Positions 44,783-52,722 of a DNA stretch of 64,000 bases are shown here, piece by piece. The stretch's first letter is position 1. Every line of letters starts with the position of its first letter. The notes below the pieces were generated by a model. The model worked only from the letters and a program-made list of their open reading frames with translations, made no database searches and was not told the DNA's origin. The stretch comes from Bacteroidota bacterium (GTDB lineage Bacteria; Bacteroidota; Bacteroidia; Cytophagales; Cytophagaceae): the NCBI GenBank assembly GCA_023458555.1, contig JAEWYS010000002.1, positions 368,248 through 432,247 on the forward strand, in the 5' to 3' direction. A program made the translations under genes and the position numbers.

Positions 44783-45229
44783 ATGCTTTCTGTTTTCTCT
44801 GATGAATATTTTATGAAAGAAGCCCTCAAAGAGGCCAACAAAGCCCTCGAAGAGGGCGAAATACCGGTAGGGGCTGTTGTTGTATGTAAAAATAGAATAA
44901 TTGCGAGAGCGCATAATCAGACAGAGCGCCTTACGGATGTCACAGCACATGCGGAAATGCTGGCGCTTACTGCTTCATCTCATAATCTGGGAAGCAAATT
45001 TTTACCGGATTGCGATTTATTCGTAACACTCGAGCCCTGCACTATGTGCGCAGGGGCTATTTTCTGGTCAAGAATCCGCAGGCTGATTTATGCAGCCCCG
45101 GATCCTAAAAGAGGCTTCACATTGCTCAGATCCAATGTACTGCATCCTAAAACTGAAGTACAGTCCGGTATTCTGGCAATGGAAAGTGCGCAATTATTAT
45201 CGTTTTTTTTTAATAAACTTCGAAATTGA
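44783..45229 (+). CDS. tadA: tRNA-specific adenosine deaminase
   Basis: 148 residues. The zinc-dependent deaminase motifs are HAEM (TAHAEMLAL, catalytic glutamate) and PCTMC (LEPCTMCAGAIFWSRI). TadA converts the wobble adenosine 34 of tRNA-Arg(ACG) to inosine. GEIPVGAVVV and YAAPDPKRGF fit the TadA branch rather than guanine or cytosine deaminases. ATG at 44783 directly follows a possible GTG start. Confidence 0.95.
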   Translation: MLSVFSDEYFMKEALKEANKALEEGEIPVGAVVVCKNRIIARAHNQTERLTDVTAHAEMLALTASSHNLGSKFLPDCDLFVTLEPCTMCAGAIFWSRIRRLIYAAPDPKRGFTLLRSNVLHPKTEVQSGILAMESAQLLSFFFNKLRN

Positions 45230-45253
45230 CTTAATTTTGATATTATAATATTG
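45226..45253 (+). promoter_or_regulatory. Possible sod promoter
   Basis: TTG at 45226-45228, a 17-bp spacer and TAATATTG at 45246-45253, one mismatch from TAnnTTTG. It lies 24 bp before the sod ATG. Confidence 0.45.
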
Positions 45254-45276
45254 TTTAACCTTTAATTTTTGGATTT

Positions 45277-45885
45277 ATGGCTTTTGAATTACCGTCATTA
45301 CCGTATGCACCCGATGCGTTAGAACCCTACATAGATAAAGCGACCATGGAAATTCATCATGGGAAACACCATGCCGCTTATGTAAACAATCTGAACAGCG
45401 CTATCGAGGGCACTCCTCTTGCAGGAAAGTCTATTGAAGAAATCATGAAATCAATAAGTTCTTCTTCTGCTGCTGTAAGGAATAATGGAGGCGGACATTA
45501 CAATCATACCTTATTCTGGACAATTCTTTCAAAAAACGGAAGTAAACCATCAAGCGAGCTTGCTGCTGCAATTGATAAGGCGTTCGGTTCCTTTGACAGC
45601 TTCAAGGAAGAATTTGCCAAAGCCGGAGCGACACGCTTTGGTTCTGGTTGGGCCTGGCTTATTGTTGATCAGTCCGGCGAATTAAAAGTGACCTCTACTC
45701 CGAATCAGGACAATCCGCTGATGGACATTGCCGAAGTAAAAGGGACACCCATTCTCGGTATGGATGTCTGGGAGCACGCATACTATCTGAAGTATCAGAA
45801 CAGAAGACCTGATTACATTTCTGCATTCTGGTCTGTTGTAAATTGGGAAGAAGTATCGAAGCGATATGCAGCAGCTAAGAAATAA
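45277..45885 (+). CDS. sodB: Superoxide dismutase, Fe/Mn type
   Basis: 202 residues. Metal ligands: His in EIHHGKHHAAYVNNLN, His in GGGHYNHTLFW, and Asp/His in MDVWEHAYYLKYQNRRPDYI. It dismutates superoxide in the cytoplasm. Iron versus manganese cannot be settled by eye; the symbol is assigned on general similarity. It has its own promoter and terminator, so it is probably monocistronic. Confidence 0.94.
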   Translation: MAFELPSLPYAPDALEPYIDKATMEIHHGKHHAAYVNNLNSAIEGTPLAGKSIEEIMKSISSSSAAVRNNGGGHYNHTLFWTILSKNGSKPSSELAAAIDKAFGSFDSFKEEFAKAGATRFGSGWAWLIVDQSGELKVTSTPNQDNPLMDIAEVKGTPILGMDVWEHAYYLKYQNRRPDYISAFWSVVNWEEVSKRYAAAKK

Positions 45886-45910
45886 TCATTTAGCAGCAAA
45901 AATTTAAATA

Positions 45911-45952
45911 AAAAAAGCTCCGGTCCTGATAGCAGAAACCGGAGCTTTTTTA
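45911..45952 (+). terminator. Terminator of sodB
   Basis: AAAAAAGCTCCGGT pairs with ACCGGAGCTTTTTT around a 14-nt loop, with a T run, 26 bp after the sod stop. Confidence 0.9.
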
Positions 45953-45971
45953 TTTATTTGATGATAAAAGC

Positions 45972-46007
45972 AAAAGCCGCATAAACAGATTTATGCGGCT
46001 TCTTTTA
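45972..46007 (-). terminator. Terminator of rho
   Basis: AAAGCCGCATAAA pairs with TTTATGCGGCTT around CAGAT, followed by T on the plus strand and preceded by AAAAG, so it can act on rho transcripts from the minus strand. Confidence 0.8.
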
Positions 46008-46028
46008 AAATCAGACAGACCTGTTTCC

Positions 46029-47570
46029 TTAACCGTTCATTGAGATTAAGAATTCATTATTGTCTTTCGTATTTTTCATTCTGTCTATCAGGAACTCCAT
46101 CGCTTCTACAGAAGTCATATCAGACATGAACTTTCTGAGAATCCATACTCTTGACAGTTCATCTTTATCCATAAGAAGATCTTCTCTACGAGTACCGGAA
46201 GCCGGAACATCTATAGCCGGATAAATTCTCTTATTAGCAAGCTTACGATCAAGCTGAAGCTCCATGTTACCGGTTCCCTTGAATTCTTCAAAGATAACTT
46301 CATCCATTTTGGATCCGGTCTCGATCAATGCCGTAGCGATAATGGTAAGAGACCCTCCATTTTCCACATTCCGGGCAGCACCGAAGAAACGCTTAGGTTT
46401 ATGTAATGCATTTGCATCCACACCACCTGAAAGTATCTTACCTGAAGAAGGCACCACTGTATTATATGCCCTTGCAAGTCTGGTTATTGAATCGAGCAGT
46501 ATTACTACATCATGCCCGCACTCAACCATTCTTTTGGCTTTCTCCAAAACTATGCTGGCAACTTTTACATGCCGTTCTGCCTGCTCATCAAATGTAGACG
46601 AGATAACCTCAGCCTTCACATTTCTTGCCATATCTGTCACCTCTTCCGGACGCTCATCAATCAAAAGAATCAACAGGTGCACTTCCGGATGATTTTCGGC
46701 AATGGCATTGGCAATTTCCTTTAATAATACAGTCTTTCCTGTTTTAGGCTGAGCAACGATCATTCCTCTCTGACCTTTTCCGATCGGAGCAAACAGATCC
46801 AGAACTCTTGTGGAAAGGATATGATGTCTGGTGCTTAGATTCAATCTTTCCTGCGGAAAGAGCGGGGTAAGGTATTCAAAAGGTATTCTGTCACGGATTT
46901 CTTCCGTAGTTTTTCCATTCACACTTTCCACTCTTAAAAGAGCGAAATATTTCTCTCCTTCTTTCGGCGGGCGAATCTGGCCTTTAACAGAATCTCCGGT
47001 TTTTAAACCAAAAAGCTTAATCTGTGAGGGAGACACATATATATCATCAGGGCTGGCCAGATAGTTATAATCTGCCGATCTGAGAAAACCGTAGCCATCC
47101 TGCATAATCTCAAGCACTCCTGAGTTGGTAATAATGCCGTCAAACTCCTTGATTGACACATTATACTTGAATCCGCTTCGTTTGGGTCTCTCGGGCCTTT
47201 CTTCTTTTTCCGTCAATGGCAGCTCAACAGTCTCCTCAATAACGGGATGTATAACAACTTCTTCTTCCTTTTCATATTTCTCAGCAGGAAAGTCTAAAGG
47301 CTCTCCCAGAGCGATCTCTTCCGGAGAAGCATCTCTGACATTTTCCCTTTTTCTAGGCCTTCTCCGAGGCTCATTTGAGTCTTCTTTTGGTCCGTTATTC
47401 ATCGTGTCACTTTTGGAAATAGTACTCTCTGGCATGATAGCCTGCTGGTCGAGTATCTTATATATAAGGTCTTTTTTTGGCAGTTTTTTAAAGTTGCTGA
47501 TGCCCATTTCCTCAGCAATCTCCTTAAGCTCAGATAACAATCTGACTTCTAAATCTTCAATATTGTACAT
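46029..47570 (-). CDS. rho: Transcription termination factor Rho, long N-terminal form
   Basis: 513 residues against about 420 in E. coli. A Rho_N domain (1-50, LLSELKEIAEEMGISNFKKLPKKDLIYKIL) is followed by a charged low-complexity insertion (about 60-135, RRRPRKREN and EKEEEVVIHP), then the RNA-binding cold-shock-like domain (GVLEIMQDGYGFLRSADYNY) and the RecA-type ATPase with Walker A AQPKTGKTVLLK and Walker B HDVVILLDSITRLARAYN. Such insertions are common in Bacteroidota. It is divergent from serS. Confidence 0.97.
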   Translation of the reverse strand: MYNIEDLEVRLLSELKEIAEEMGISNFKKLPKKDLIYKILDQQAIMPESTISKSDTMNNGPKEDSNEPRRRPRKRENVRDASPEEIALGEPLDFPAEKYEKEEEVVIHPVIEETVELPLTEKEERPERPKRSGFKYNVSIKEFDGIITNSGVLEIMQDGYGFLRSADYNYLASPDDIYVSPSQIKLFGLKTGDSVKGQIRPPKEGEKYFALLRVESVNGKTTEEIRDRIPFEYLTPLFPQERLNLSTRHHILSTRVLDLFAPIGKGQRGMIVAQPKTGKTVLLKEIANAIAENHPEVHLLILLIDERPEEVTDMARNVKAEVISSTFDEQAERHVKVASIVLEKAKRMVECGHDVVILLDSITRLARAYNTVVPSSGKILSGGVDANALHKPKRFFGAARNVENGGSLTIIATALIETGSKMDEVIFEEFKGTGNMELQLDRKLANKRIYPAIDVPASGTRREDLLMDKDELSRVWILRKFMSDMTSVEAMEFLIDRMKNTKDNNEFLISMNG

Positions 47571-47869
47571 GCTGAAATGATATTAGAAAATGGATTTAAC
47601 TCACGAGAAAAACGAAGCGCACAGGCATGGGTCTTTCAAGGTAAACCGGATTTTCAATAAAGAGTTAACTGTTAAACTAAAAAGATATGAACTTGTTTGT
47701 TTAAGAAAAAGCTAAAAGCTGTTTTGAAGTGCAATATTAGCTAACAGTATTCAATAAACAAAATATGCACCATCAATGGTTTCAAAAAAATAAATTATTT
47801 GCCCCTGCAATTCTTGAGGCATTCGGCAAATCTTTTATACCTTTAGGGGTTAAAAAAAACTTTTAGCAG
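47571..47869. other. Divergent intergenic region between rho and serS
   Basis: 299 bp without a credible gene. A weak plus-strand promoter candidate for serS is TTG at 47814-47816, 21 bp, TACCTTTA at 47838-47845 (last base deviates). No clear rho promoter or leader element was identified. Confidence 0.35.
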
Positions 47870-49138
47870 ATGCTGCAAATTGGTTACATCAGAGAAAATC
47901 AGGCAGACGTAATAGCCAGGCTGAAAAAAAAGCATTATGGCAAAGCCGAAGAAAATGTGCAATTAATTCTGGAGACCGATCGTAAACGCCGGGAAGCCCA
48001 GCAGGAGCTTGATTCTGTTCTGGCGGAATCCAACAACAAGGCGAAAGAAATCGGATCTTTAATGAAAGAAGGTCGCAAGGAAGAAGCTGAGAATGTCAAA
48101 ATTGTTGCAACAAGCCTTCGGGAAAAAGCAAAAACACTGGCTGATAACTTAAATACGATCGAAGCTGAGCTTCAGAATATTCTGGTACAGCTACCTAATC
48201 TGCCTCATGCCGCCGTTCCTGAAGGACGTTCTGCAGAAGATAATATGATCGTCCTTACCAACAAGAAGGACATAAAACTTCCTTCGGGGGCAGCTCCTCA
48301 CTGGGAATTGATAAAAAAGTATGACATCATTGATTTTGAGCTGGGCAACAAAATTACCGGCGCCGGATTTCCTGTATATAAAGGAAAAGGAGCAAGGCTG
48401 CAAAGAGCTTTAATCTCCTTCTTTCTGGATGAGGCAATTAAGGCAGGATACACAGAAATTATGCCTCCTATTCTGGTAAATGAGGACTCTGGTTTTGGTA
48501 CCGGCAATCTTCCGGATAAGGAAGGCCAGATGTATCATATAACCCAGGACGATCTCTATCTTATACCTACCGCAGAAGTACCGATAACCAATCTCTATCG
48601 TGATGTTATCGTCAAAGAAGAGGATCTGCCCATCAGAAATGTCGGCTATACCCCGTGCTTCAGAAGAGAAGCCGGTTCATGGGGAGCCGATGTAAGAGGC
48701 TTAAACCGCCTGCATCAGTTTGAAAAGGTAGAGATTGTTCAGATTTCCAAACCAGAACAATCATATGAGATTCTTGATGATATGGTCAATTATGTTGAGA
48801 GTCTGCTACAAAAGCTGGAGCTTCCATACCGGATCCTAAAGTTATGTGGCGGAGATATGAGCTTTACCAGCGCTCTGACTTTTGATTTTGAAGTATATTC
48901 TGCGGCCCAGGATCGCTGGCTGGAAGTAAGTTCCGTCAGCAACTTTGAGAGCTTTCAGGCCAACAGGCTGAAGCTCCGCTATAAAACGGAAGGCAAAACA
49001 CAGCTTTTACATACTCTAAACGGAAGTGCACTGGCCCTGCCAAGGATACTTGCGGCGATTCTGGAAAACAACCAACAGGAAAACAGTATAAAAATACCAG
49101 AAGTATTGATTCCTTATACAGGATTCAGCACTATCTGA
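47870..49138 (+). CDS. serS: Seryl-tRNA synthetase
   Basis: 422 residues, class IIa synthetase. The N-terminal long coiled coil (about 25-105) binds the variable arm of tRNA-Ser. TAEVPITN, the motif 2 loop TPCFRREAGSWGADVRGLNRLHQFEKVE, and motif 3 NGSALALPRILAAILENNQ are present. It charges tRNA-Ser and tRNA-Sec where present. It is monocistronic, ending at a terminator. Confidence 0.97.
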   Translation: MLQIGYIRENQADVIARLKKKHYGKAEENVQLILETDRKRREAQQELDSVLAESNNKAKEIGSLMKEGRKEEAENVKIVATSLREKAKTLADNLNTIEAELQNILVQLPNLPHAAVPEGRSAEDNMIVLTNKKDIKLPSGAAPHWELIKKYDIIDFELGNKITGAGFPVYKGKGARLQRALISFFLDEAIKAGYTEIMPPILVNEDSGFGTGNLPDKEGQMYHITQDDLYLIPTAEVPITNLYRDVIVKEEDLPIRNVGYTPCFRREAGSWGADVRGLNRLHQFEKVEIVQISKPEQSYEILDDMVNYVESLLQKLELPYRILKLCGGDMSFTSALTFDFEVYSAAQDRWLEVSSVSNFESFQANRLKLRYKTEGKTQLLHTLNGSALALPRILAAILENNQQENSIKIPEVLIPYTGFSTI

Positions 49139-49150
49139 TCGGATACGGGG

Positions 49151-49180
49151 AAGCTGCCGGAACAACACTTCCGGCAGTTC
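49151..49180. terminator. Bidirectional terminator between serS and DUF4286 gene
   Basis: AGCTGCCGGAA pairs with TTCCGGCAGTT around CAACAC, between convergent genes. Confidence 0.8.
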
Positions 49181-49182
49181 CC

Positions 49183-49491
49183 TTAATTAATTTCCTCCAG
49201 CCAGGTTTTAAAATATACAAACTTCCCCTCAAAACGCTGATGTAGCTTCACTTCCAGCGACTCTTCATAGAGGTTCCGATAATTGCTGAGCTGATCAAGA
49301 TTATCCACCATAAGCTGAACGCTATAAGTCGTTCCTCCCTGCGCATATTCATCATTCAAAAGCTTCAGAATTCTGTAGCTTTCAATATAGCCGGTCTTGT
49401 GAATAAGCGGAAGATAATCATCCTTCATAAAAGACAGCCACGCCTCTGCTGCACTATTTTCAACCTGGAAGGTAATATTGTATAGAATCAT
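49183..49491 (-). CDS. DUF4286 family protein
   Basis: 102 residues. MILYNITFQVENSAAEAWLSFMKDDYLP and TYSVQLMVDNLDQLSNY match DUF4286, a small Bacteroidota family probably of ferredoxin-like (Dabb) fold and without known function. It starts 28 bp downstream of the RlmI-type methyltransferase gene on the same strand and is likely co-transcribed with it. Confidence 0.85.
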   Translation of the reverse strand: MILYNITFQVENSAAEAWLSFMKDDYLPLIHKTGYIESYRILKLLNDEYAQGGTTYSVQLMVDNLDQLSNYRNLYEESLEVKLHQRFEGKFVYFKTWLEEIN

Positions 49492-49519
49492 CGACTTAAC
49501 TGTTTAATTATTGGGCCAC

Positions 49520-50698
49520 CTATTCAACCCACAGAACCAATCCTTTGAGATATTCACCTTCCGGATGATAAATATTCACCGGATGATCTGCCGGCTGGTG
49601 CAGCTGATAAATAATTCTGATATTTCTGCCTGAATCAGCTGCTGCCGAAAAAATAATTTTCCGGAAAAGGTCTGTATCAATATTCTGTGAACAGGAGAAA
49701 GTAAACACGATTCCGCCTTTTCTGATTTTATTAAAAGCTCTGAGATTAATCTGCTTGTAGCCGCGTGACGCATTTTCCACTGCTTTGGCATTTTTTGCAA
49801 AAGCCGGCGGGTCAAGAATGATCAGATCATAATATTGATCAGGCATATCCCTGAGATAATCGAAACAGTCCTGTGCAATGCCCTTATGATTTGCACCGGG
49901 AAAGTTAAGATTTACATTCCTTGCTGCCATTTCTATTGCATCCGAAGAAATATCAAGAGAATGAACCTCTCTGGCATTACCGGCAATCGCGTATACTGAA
50001 AAGCCTCCGGTGTAGCTAAACGCATTCAGTACAGTCTTCTCCCTGGCCAACTGCTGAACAAGCAGTCTGTTTTCTCTCTGATCAAGGAAGAAGCCGGTTT
50101 TCTGTCCTTTGATAAAATCAACTTCAAACTCCAATCCATGCTCACAAATCACTATTGACTCTTCCTTATCTTCCGTCAACCACCCTGCCTTCATTTCCAC
50201 CGCTTCAATATTCCGGGAACTGGATTTTGTCTTCGCATATACTTTAAAGTACCCGTTTAGCCGCAATGCCTCAATGATCAGCTCTTTTCGCTGTTCAGTT
50301 GCCTTTATAAGCAACTGCACGACGGCCACATCCTTGTATATATCCACAATAACTCCCGGCATAAAATCGCCTTCCGCATGAATCAGACGATATGCATTTG
50401 TTTTGCCTGAAATCACCATTTCCTGACGAAGCCATAAGGCTCTTCGAATCTTTTCTGCCCAGTATTCTGCAGTTTCGAAATCAATCGGCTCTTTACTCCA
50501 GTCAAACATTCTGCAACTTATCTGGCTTCTGTCGGAATAAAACCCATAGCCCAGCACCTCTCCTCCGGCAGATTTTACTTCAACAATGTCCCCTTCATTT
50601 GATTTCGGTGTATATTTCAGCGCTCCTGAAAAAATCCAGGGATGACGATTCAGAACTGACCGGTCCCGGCCAGATCGTAATTGCAAGGTTTCTATCAT
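49520..50698 (-). CDS. Class I rRNA large-subunit methyltransferase, RlmI type
   Basis: 392 residues. An N-terminal PUA domain (LRSGRDRSVLNRHPWIFSGAL) is followed by a SAM-binding Rossmann domain with VLNAFSYTGGFSVYA (motif I) and LIILDPPAFAKN (the PPxF motif of m5C methyltransferases). RlmI methylates C1962 of 23S rRNA in E. coli; the same target is inferred. No catalytic cysteine assignment is attempted beyond FTFSCSQNI near the C-terminus. Confidence 0.9.
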   Translation of the reverse strand: MIETLQLRSGRDRSVLNRHPWIFSGALKYTPKSNEGDIVEVKSAGGEVLGYGFYSDRSQISCRMFDWSKEPIDFETAEYWAEKIRRALWLRQEMVISGKTNAYRLIHAEGDFMPGVIVDIYKDVAVVQLLIKATEQRKELIIEALRLNGYFKVYAKTKSSSRNIEAVEMKAGWLTEDKEESIVICEHGLEFEVDFIKGQKTGFFLDQRENRLLVQQLAREKTVLNAFSYTGGFSVYAIAGNAREVHSLDISSDAIEMAARNVNLNFPGANHKGIAQDCFDYLRDMPDQYYDLIILDPPAFAKNAKAVENASRGYKQINLRAFNKIRKGGIVFTFSCSQNIDTDLFRKIIFSAAADSGRNIRIIYQLHQPADHPVNIYHPEGEYLKGLVLWVE

Positions 50699-50787
50699 AG
50701 AAATGCAAAAATCAAAAAAGGAGATCTTCTATACAAAAAATAAGAACAGATATTTAAAGCGGCTTTCACATTCACTCAGGAAAGTTC

Positions 50788-50822
50788 TTTGAAAAAACAG
50801 GGAAGAGAGGTTTGTATGTTTG
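50788..50822 (+). promoter_or_regulatory. Possible promoter of the GH5 gene
   Basis: TTTG at 50788-50791 and a perfect TATGTTTG at 50815-50822, with a 23-bp spacer at the long end of the range. It would give a leader of about 135 nt. Confidence 0.35.
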
Positions 50823-50966
50823 AAGGATAAACCTGATATTACTTCAAAAAAAACAATAAATTAAAATTCTGCACAGTTTTTGCCACTACGATGCCCGAAG
50901 CAGCGGAGGCAGAAAAATCCATGCGTATTTCAGTATAACCCATAAACTTTATTTAACCCAAACAAC

Positions 50967-51986
50967 ATGAGTATGAGAAACCGATTATCTCTTTTCTACC
51001 TTTTTTTATTTCTTTCCTCGTTTGGAAGTCTTGTAGCCCAAAACAGAATTGCGGATGCCTATGGGCAGCTCTCGGTCAGAGGAAATTACATCTTTAGTGA
51101 GAAAAATGACACTGTCCAGCTAAGAGGCATGTCACTTTTCTGGAGTCAGTGGATGCCGCAGTACTACAACAAGGATGTTTTGAAATGGCTTCGTGACGAC
51201 TGGAAATGCACCATAGTCAGGGCGGCTATGGGTGTTGAGAAAGGTGGCTACCTGGAGCATCCCGATGAGGAAAAACAACGAGTCTTTGACGTTGTGGATG
51301 CCGCAATTGAGCTGGGCATGTATGTTATTATTGATTACCATAGCCATGAAGCCCATACAGAGCCGGATGCAGCTGTCGCTTTTTTTGATGAGATGGCAAA
51401 AAAATATGGCAACTATCCAAACGTGCTTTATGAAATCTACAATGAACCTCTAAAAGAGCCCACCTGGTCAGAGGATCTGAAACCTTATTCTGAGAACGTC
51501 ATAAAAGCTATTCGCAAGCACGATCCGGACAATATTATTATCGTGGGAACCAGACAATGGTCTCAGCTTGTCGATGAAGCAGCCAGTGATCCGATCAAAG
51601 GAGACAATATCGCTTACACCCTTCATTATTATGCAGCGTCTCATGGGCGCTGGCTAAGGGAAGAAGCTGAAAAAGCTATGTCCAAAGGAGTATGCATATT
51701 TGTTTCCGAATATGGGACTTGCGATGCATCTGGCAATGGCCGTTTTGATCCTAAGAAGTCTAATGAGTGGTATGCCTGGATGGACAAGCACCATATCAGC
51801 TACTGCAACTGGTCAGTGGCTGACAAAGAAGAAACAGCTTCTATCCTGATACCAGGAGCAAGCGGTAAAGGTGGCTGGAAAGAGACTGACCTTACCGAGT
51901 CCGGTAAATTTGTAAAAGCGGATCTGGTAAAGAAAAATACTCCGATCCTTGAAAAGGCCAATAAAGCTGCTAAGAAGAAAAAATAA
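50967..51986 (+). CDS. Secreted GH5 endoglucanase
   Basis: 339 residues with a signal peptide (LSLFYLFLFLSSFGSLVAQ). It is a GH5 (likely subfamily 2) TIM barrel: QLRGMSLFWSQW, acid/base E160 in LYEIYNEPL, HYYAASHG, nucleophile E248 in IFVSEYGTC, and NWSVADKEE. It should cut beta-1,4-glucan. There is no carbohydrate-binding module and no T9SS C-terminal domain; the protein ends in a short lysine-rich tail (KANKAAKKKK). It stands alone, without a polysaccharide-utilisation susCD pair. Confidence 0.93.
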   Translation: MSMRNRLSLFYLFLFLSSFGSLVAQNRIADAYGQLSVRGNYIFSEKNDTVQLRGMSLFWSQWMPQYYNKDVLKWLRDDWKCTIVRAAMGVEKGGYLEHPDEEKQRVFDVVDAAIELGMYVIIDYHSHEAHTEPDAAVAFFDEMAKKYGNYPNVLYEIYNEPLKEPTWSEDLKPYSENVIKAIRKHDPDNIIIVGTRQWSQLVDEAASDPIKGDNIAYTLHYYAASHGRWLREEAEKAMSKGVCIFVSEYGTCDASGNGRFDPKKSNEWYAWMDKHHISYCNWSVADKEETASILIPGASGKGGWKETDLTESGKFVKADLVKKNTPILEKANKAAKKKK

Positions 51987-52009
51987 TCATTGGAATTTTA
52001 GTTAACAAT

Positions 52010-52044
52010 AGTACCCCCAGAGGAGCAATCTTCGGGGGTTCTTT
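52010..52044 (+). terminator. Terminator of the GH5 gene
   Basis: ACCCCC and GGGGGT form the stem core, with AGAGGAGCAATCTTC between them and CTTT following. It also lies just past the FkbM gene 3' end on the other strand. Confidence 0.75.
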
Positions 52045-52055
52045 ATTTCCGGCAA

Positions 52056-52709
52056 TCACTGCAAATTGACATATATCTCGTCAAAAGCAACTCCCGGTAT
52101 ACCTAGTTTCTTTACCAGCTCAAACTTTCGCTCATGGAGGAATTTTTTAATAAGAGAGTTCCCATAATTATTCTCTACAGAAATCACTTTTATATGTATG
52201 CGTTCAAAATCAATTGTTGTTAACGTCTCCAGCTCGCTTCCCTCAGTATCGATGGAACAATAGTCCACTTTTGAAACTCCATATTCCGGCAGAATATCAC
52301 TCAGTCGTCTTGCCTTTACCGAATAACGATGCTCTCTGTGGTAGTTCTCCGGCTGCCCCAGGCCTTCTTTTACCTTCTCAAGATGCTGCGGATAGAAGTT
52401 TCGCTGAAGACCACTTAAAGGAGGAAGCCATTTGCCTGTATATTCCGTAAATTCTTCAACCTCCTCTCCGCTGTCGCTAATGCATACATGCTCCAGAATA
52501 CATGAACGGTTTTGTTTCAGCAATTTAAACTGGCTGATTCTTGGTTCGATGCATAGACCGGACCAGTGACGATACTTTTCAAAAAAATATGTATTGCTCA
52601 TGCCGATTCCATCGGCAGCTCCCACCTCAATGAAGAAACCATTTTCAGCTTTTTTAAAGATTTCTTCATCCAGAAACTTATCCTGACCATGTTCACTGTA
52701 GTATTGCAT
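52056..52709 (-). CDS. FkbM family methyltransferase
   Basis: 217 residues. The SAM-binding motif is GFFIEVGAADGIGMSNTYFFEKYRHWSG, then GLCIEPRISQF, and KVDYCSIDTEGSELETL is the characteristic FkbM motif. FkbM enzymes O-methylate sugars and polyketides. It is the last gene of the minus-strand cassette, 13 bp after the LamG/LRR gene, so it probably shares the operon. A role in methylating surface glycans linked to the cassette is possible but unproven. Confidence 0.88.
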   Translation of the reverse strand: MQYYSEHGQDKFLDEEIFKKAENGFFIEVGAADGIGMSNTYFFEKYRHWSGLCIEPRISQFKLLKQNRSCILEHVCISDSGEEVEEFTEYTGKWLPPLSGLQRNFYPQHLEKVKEGLGQPENYHREHRYSVKARRLSDILPEYGVSKVDYCSIDTEGSELETLTTIDFERIHIKVISVENNYGNSLIKKFLHERKFELVKKLGIPGVAFDEIYVNLQ

Positions 52710-52722
52710 AGATATTATTTCG

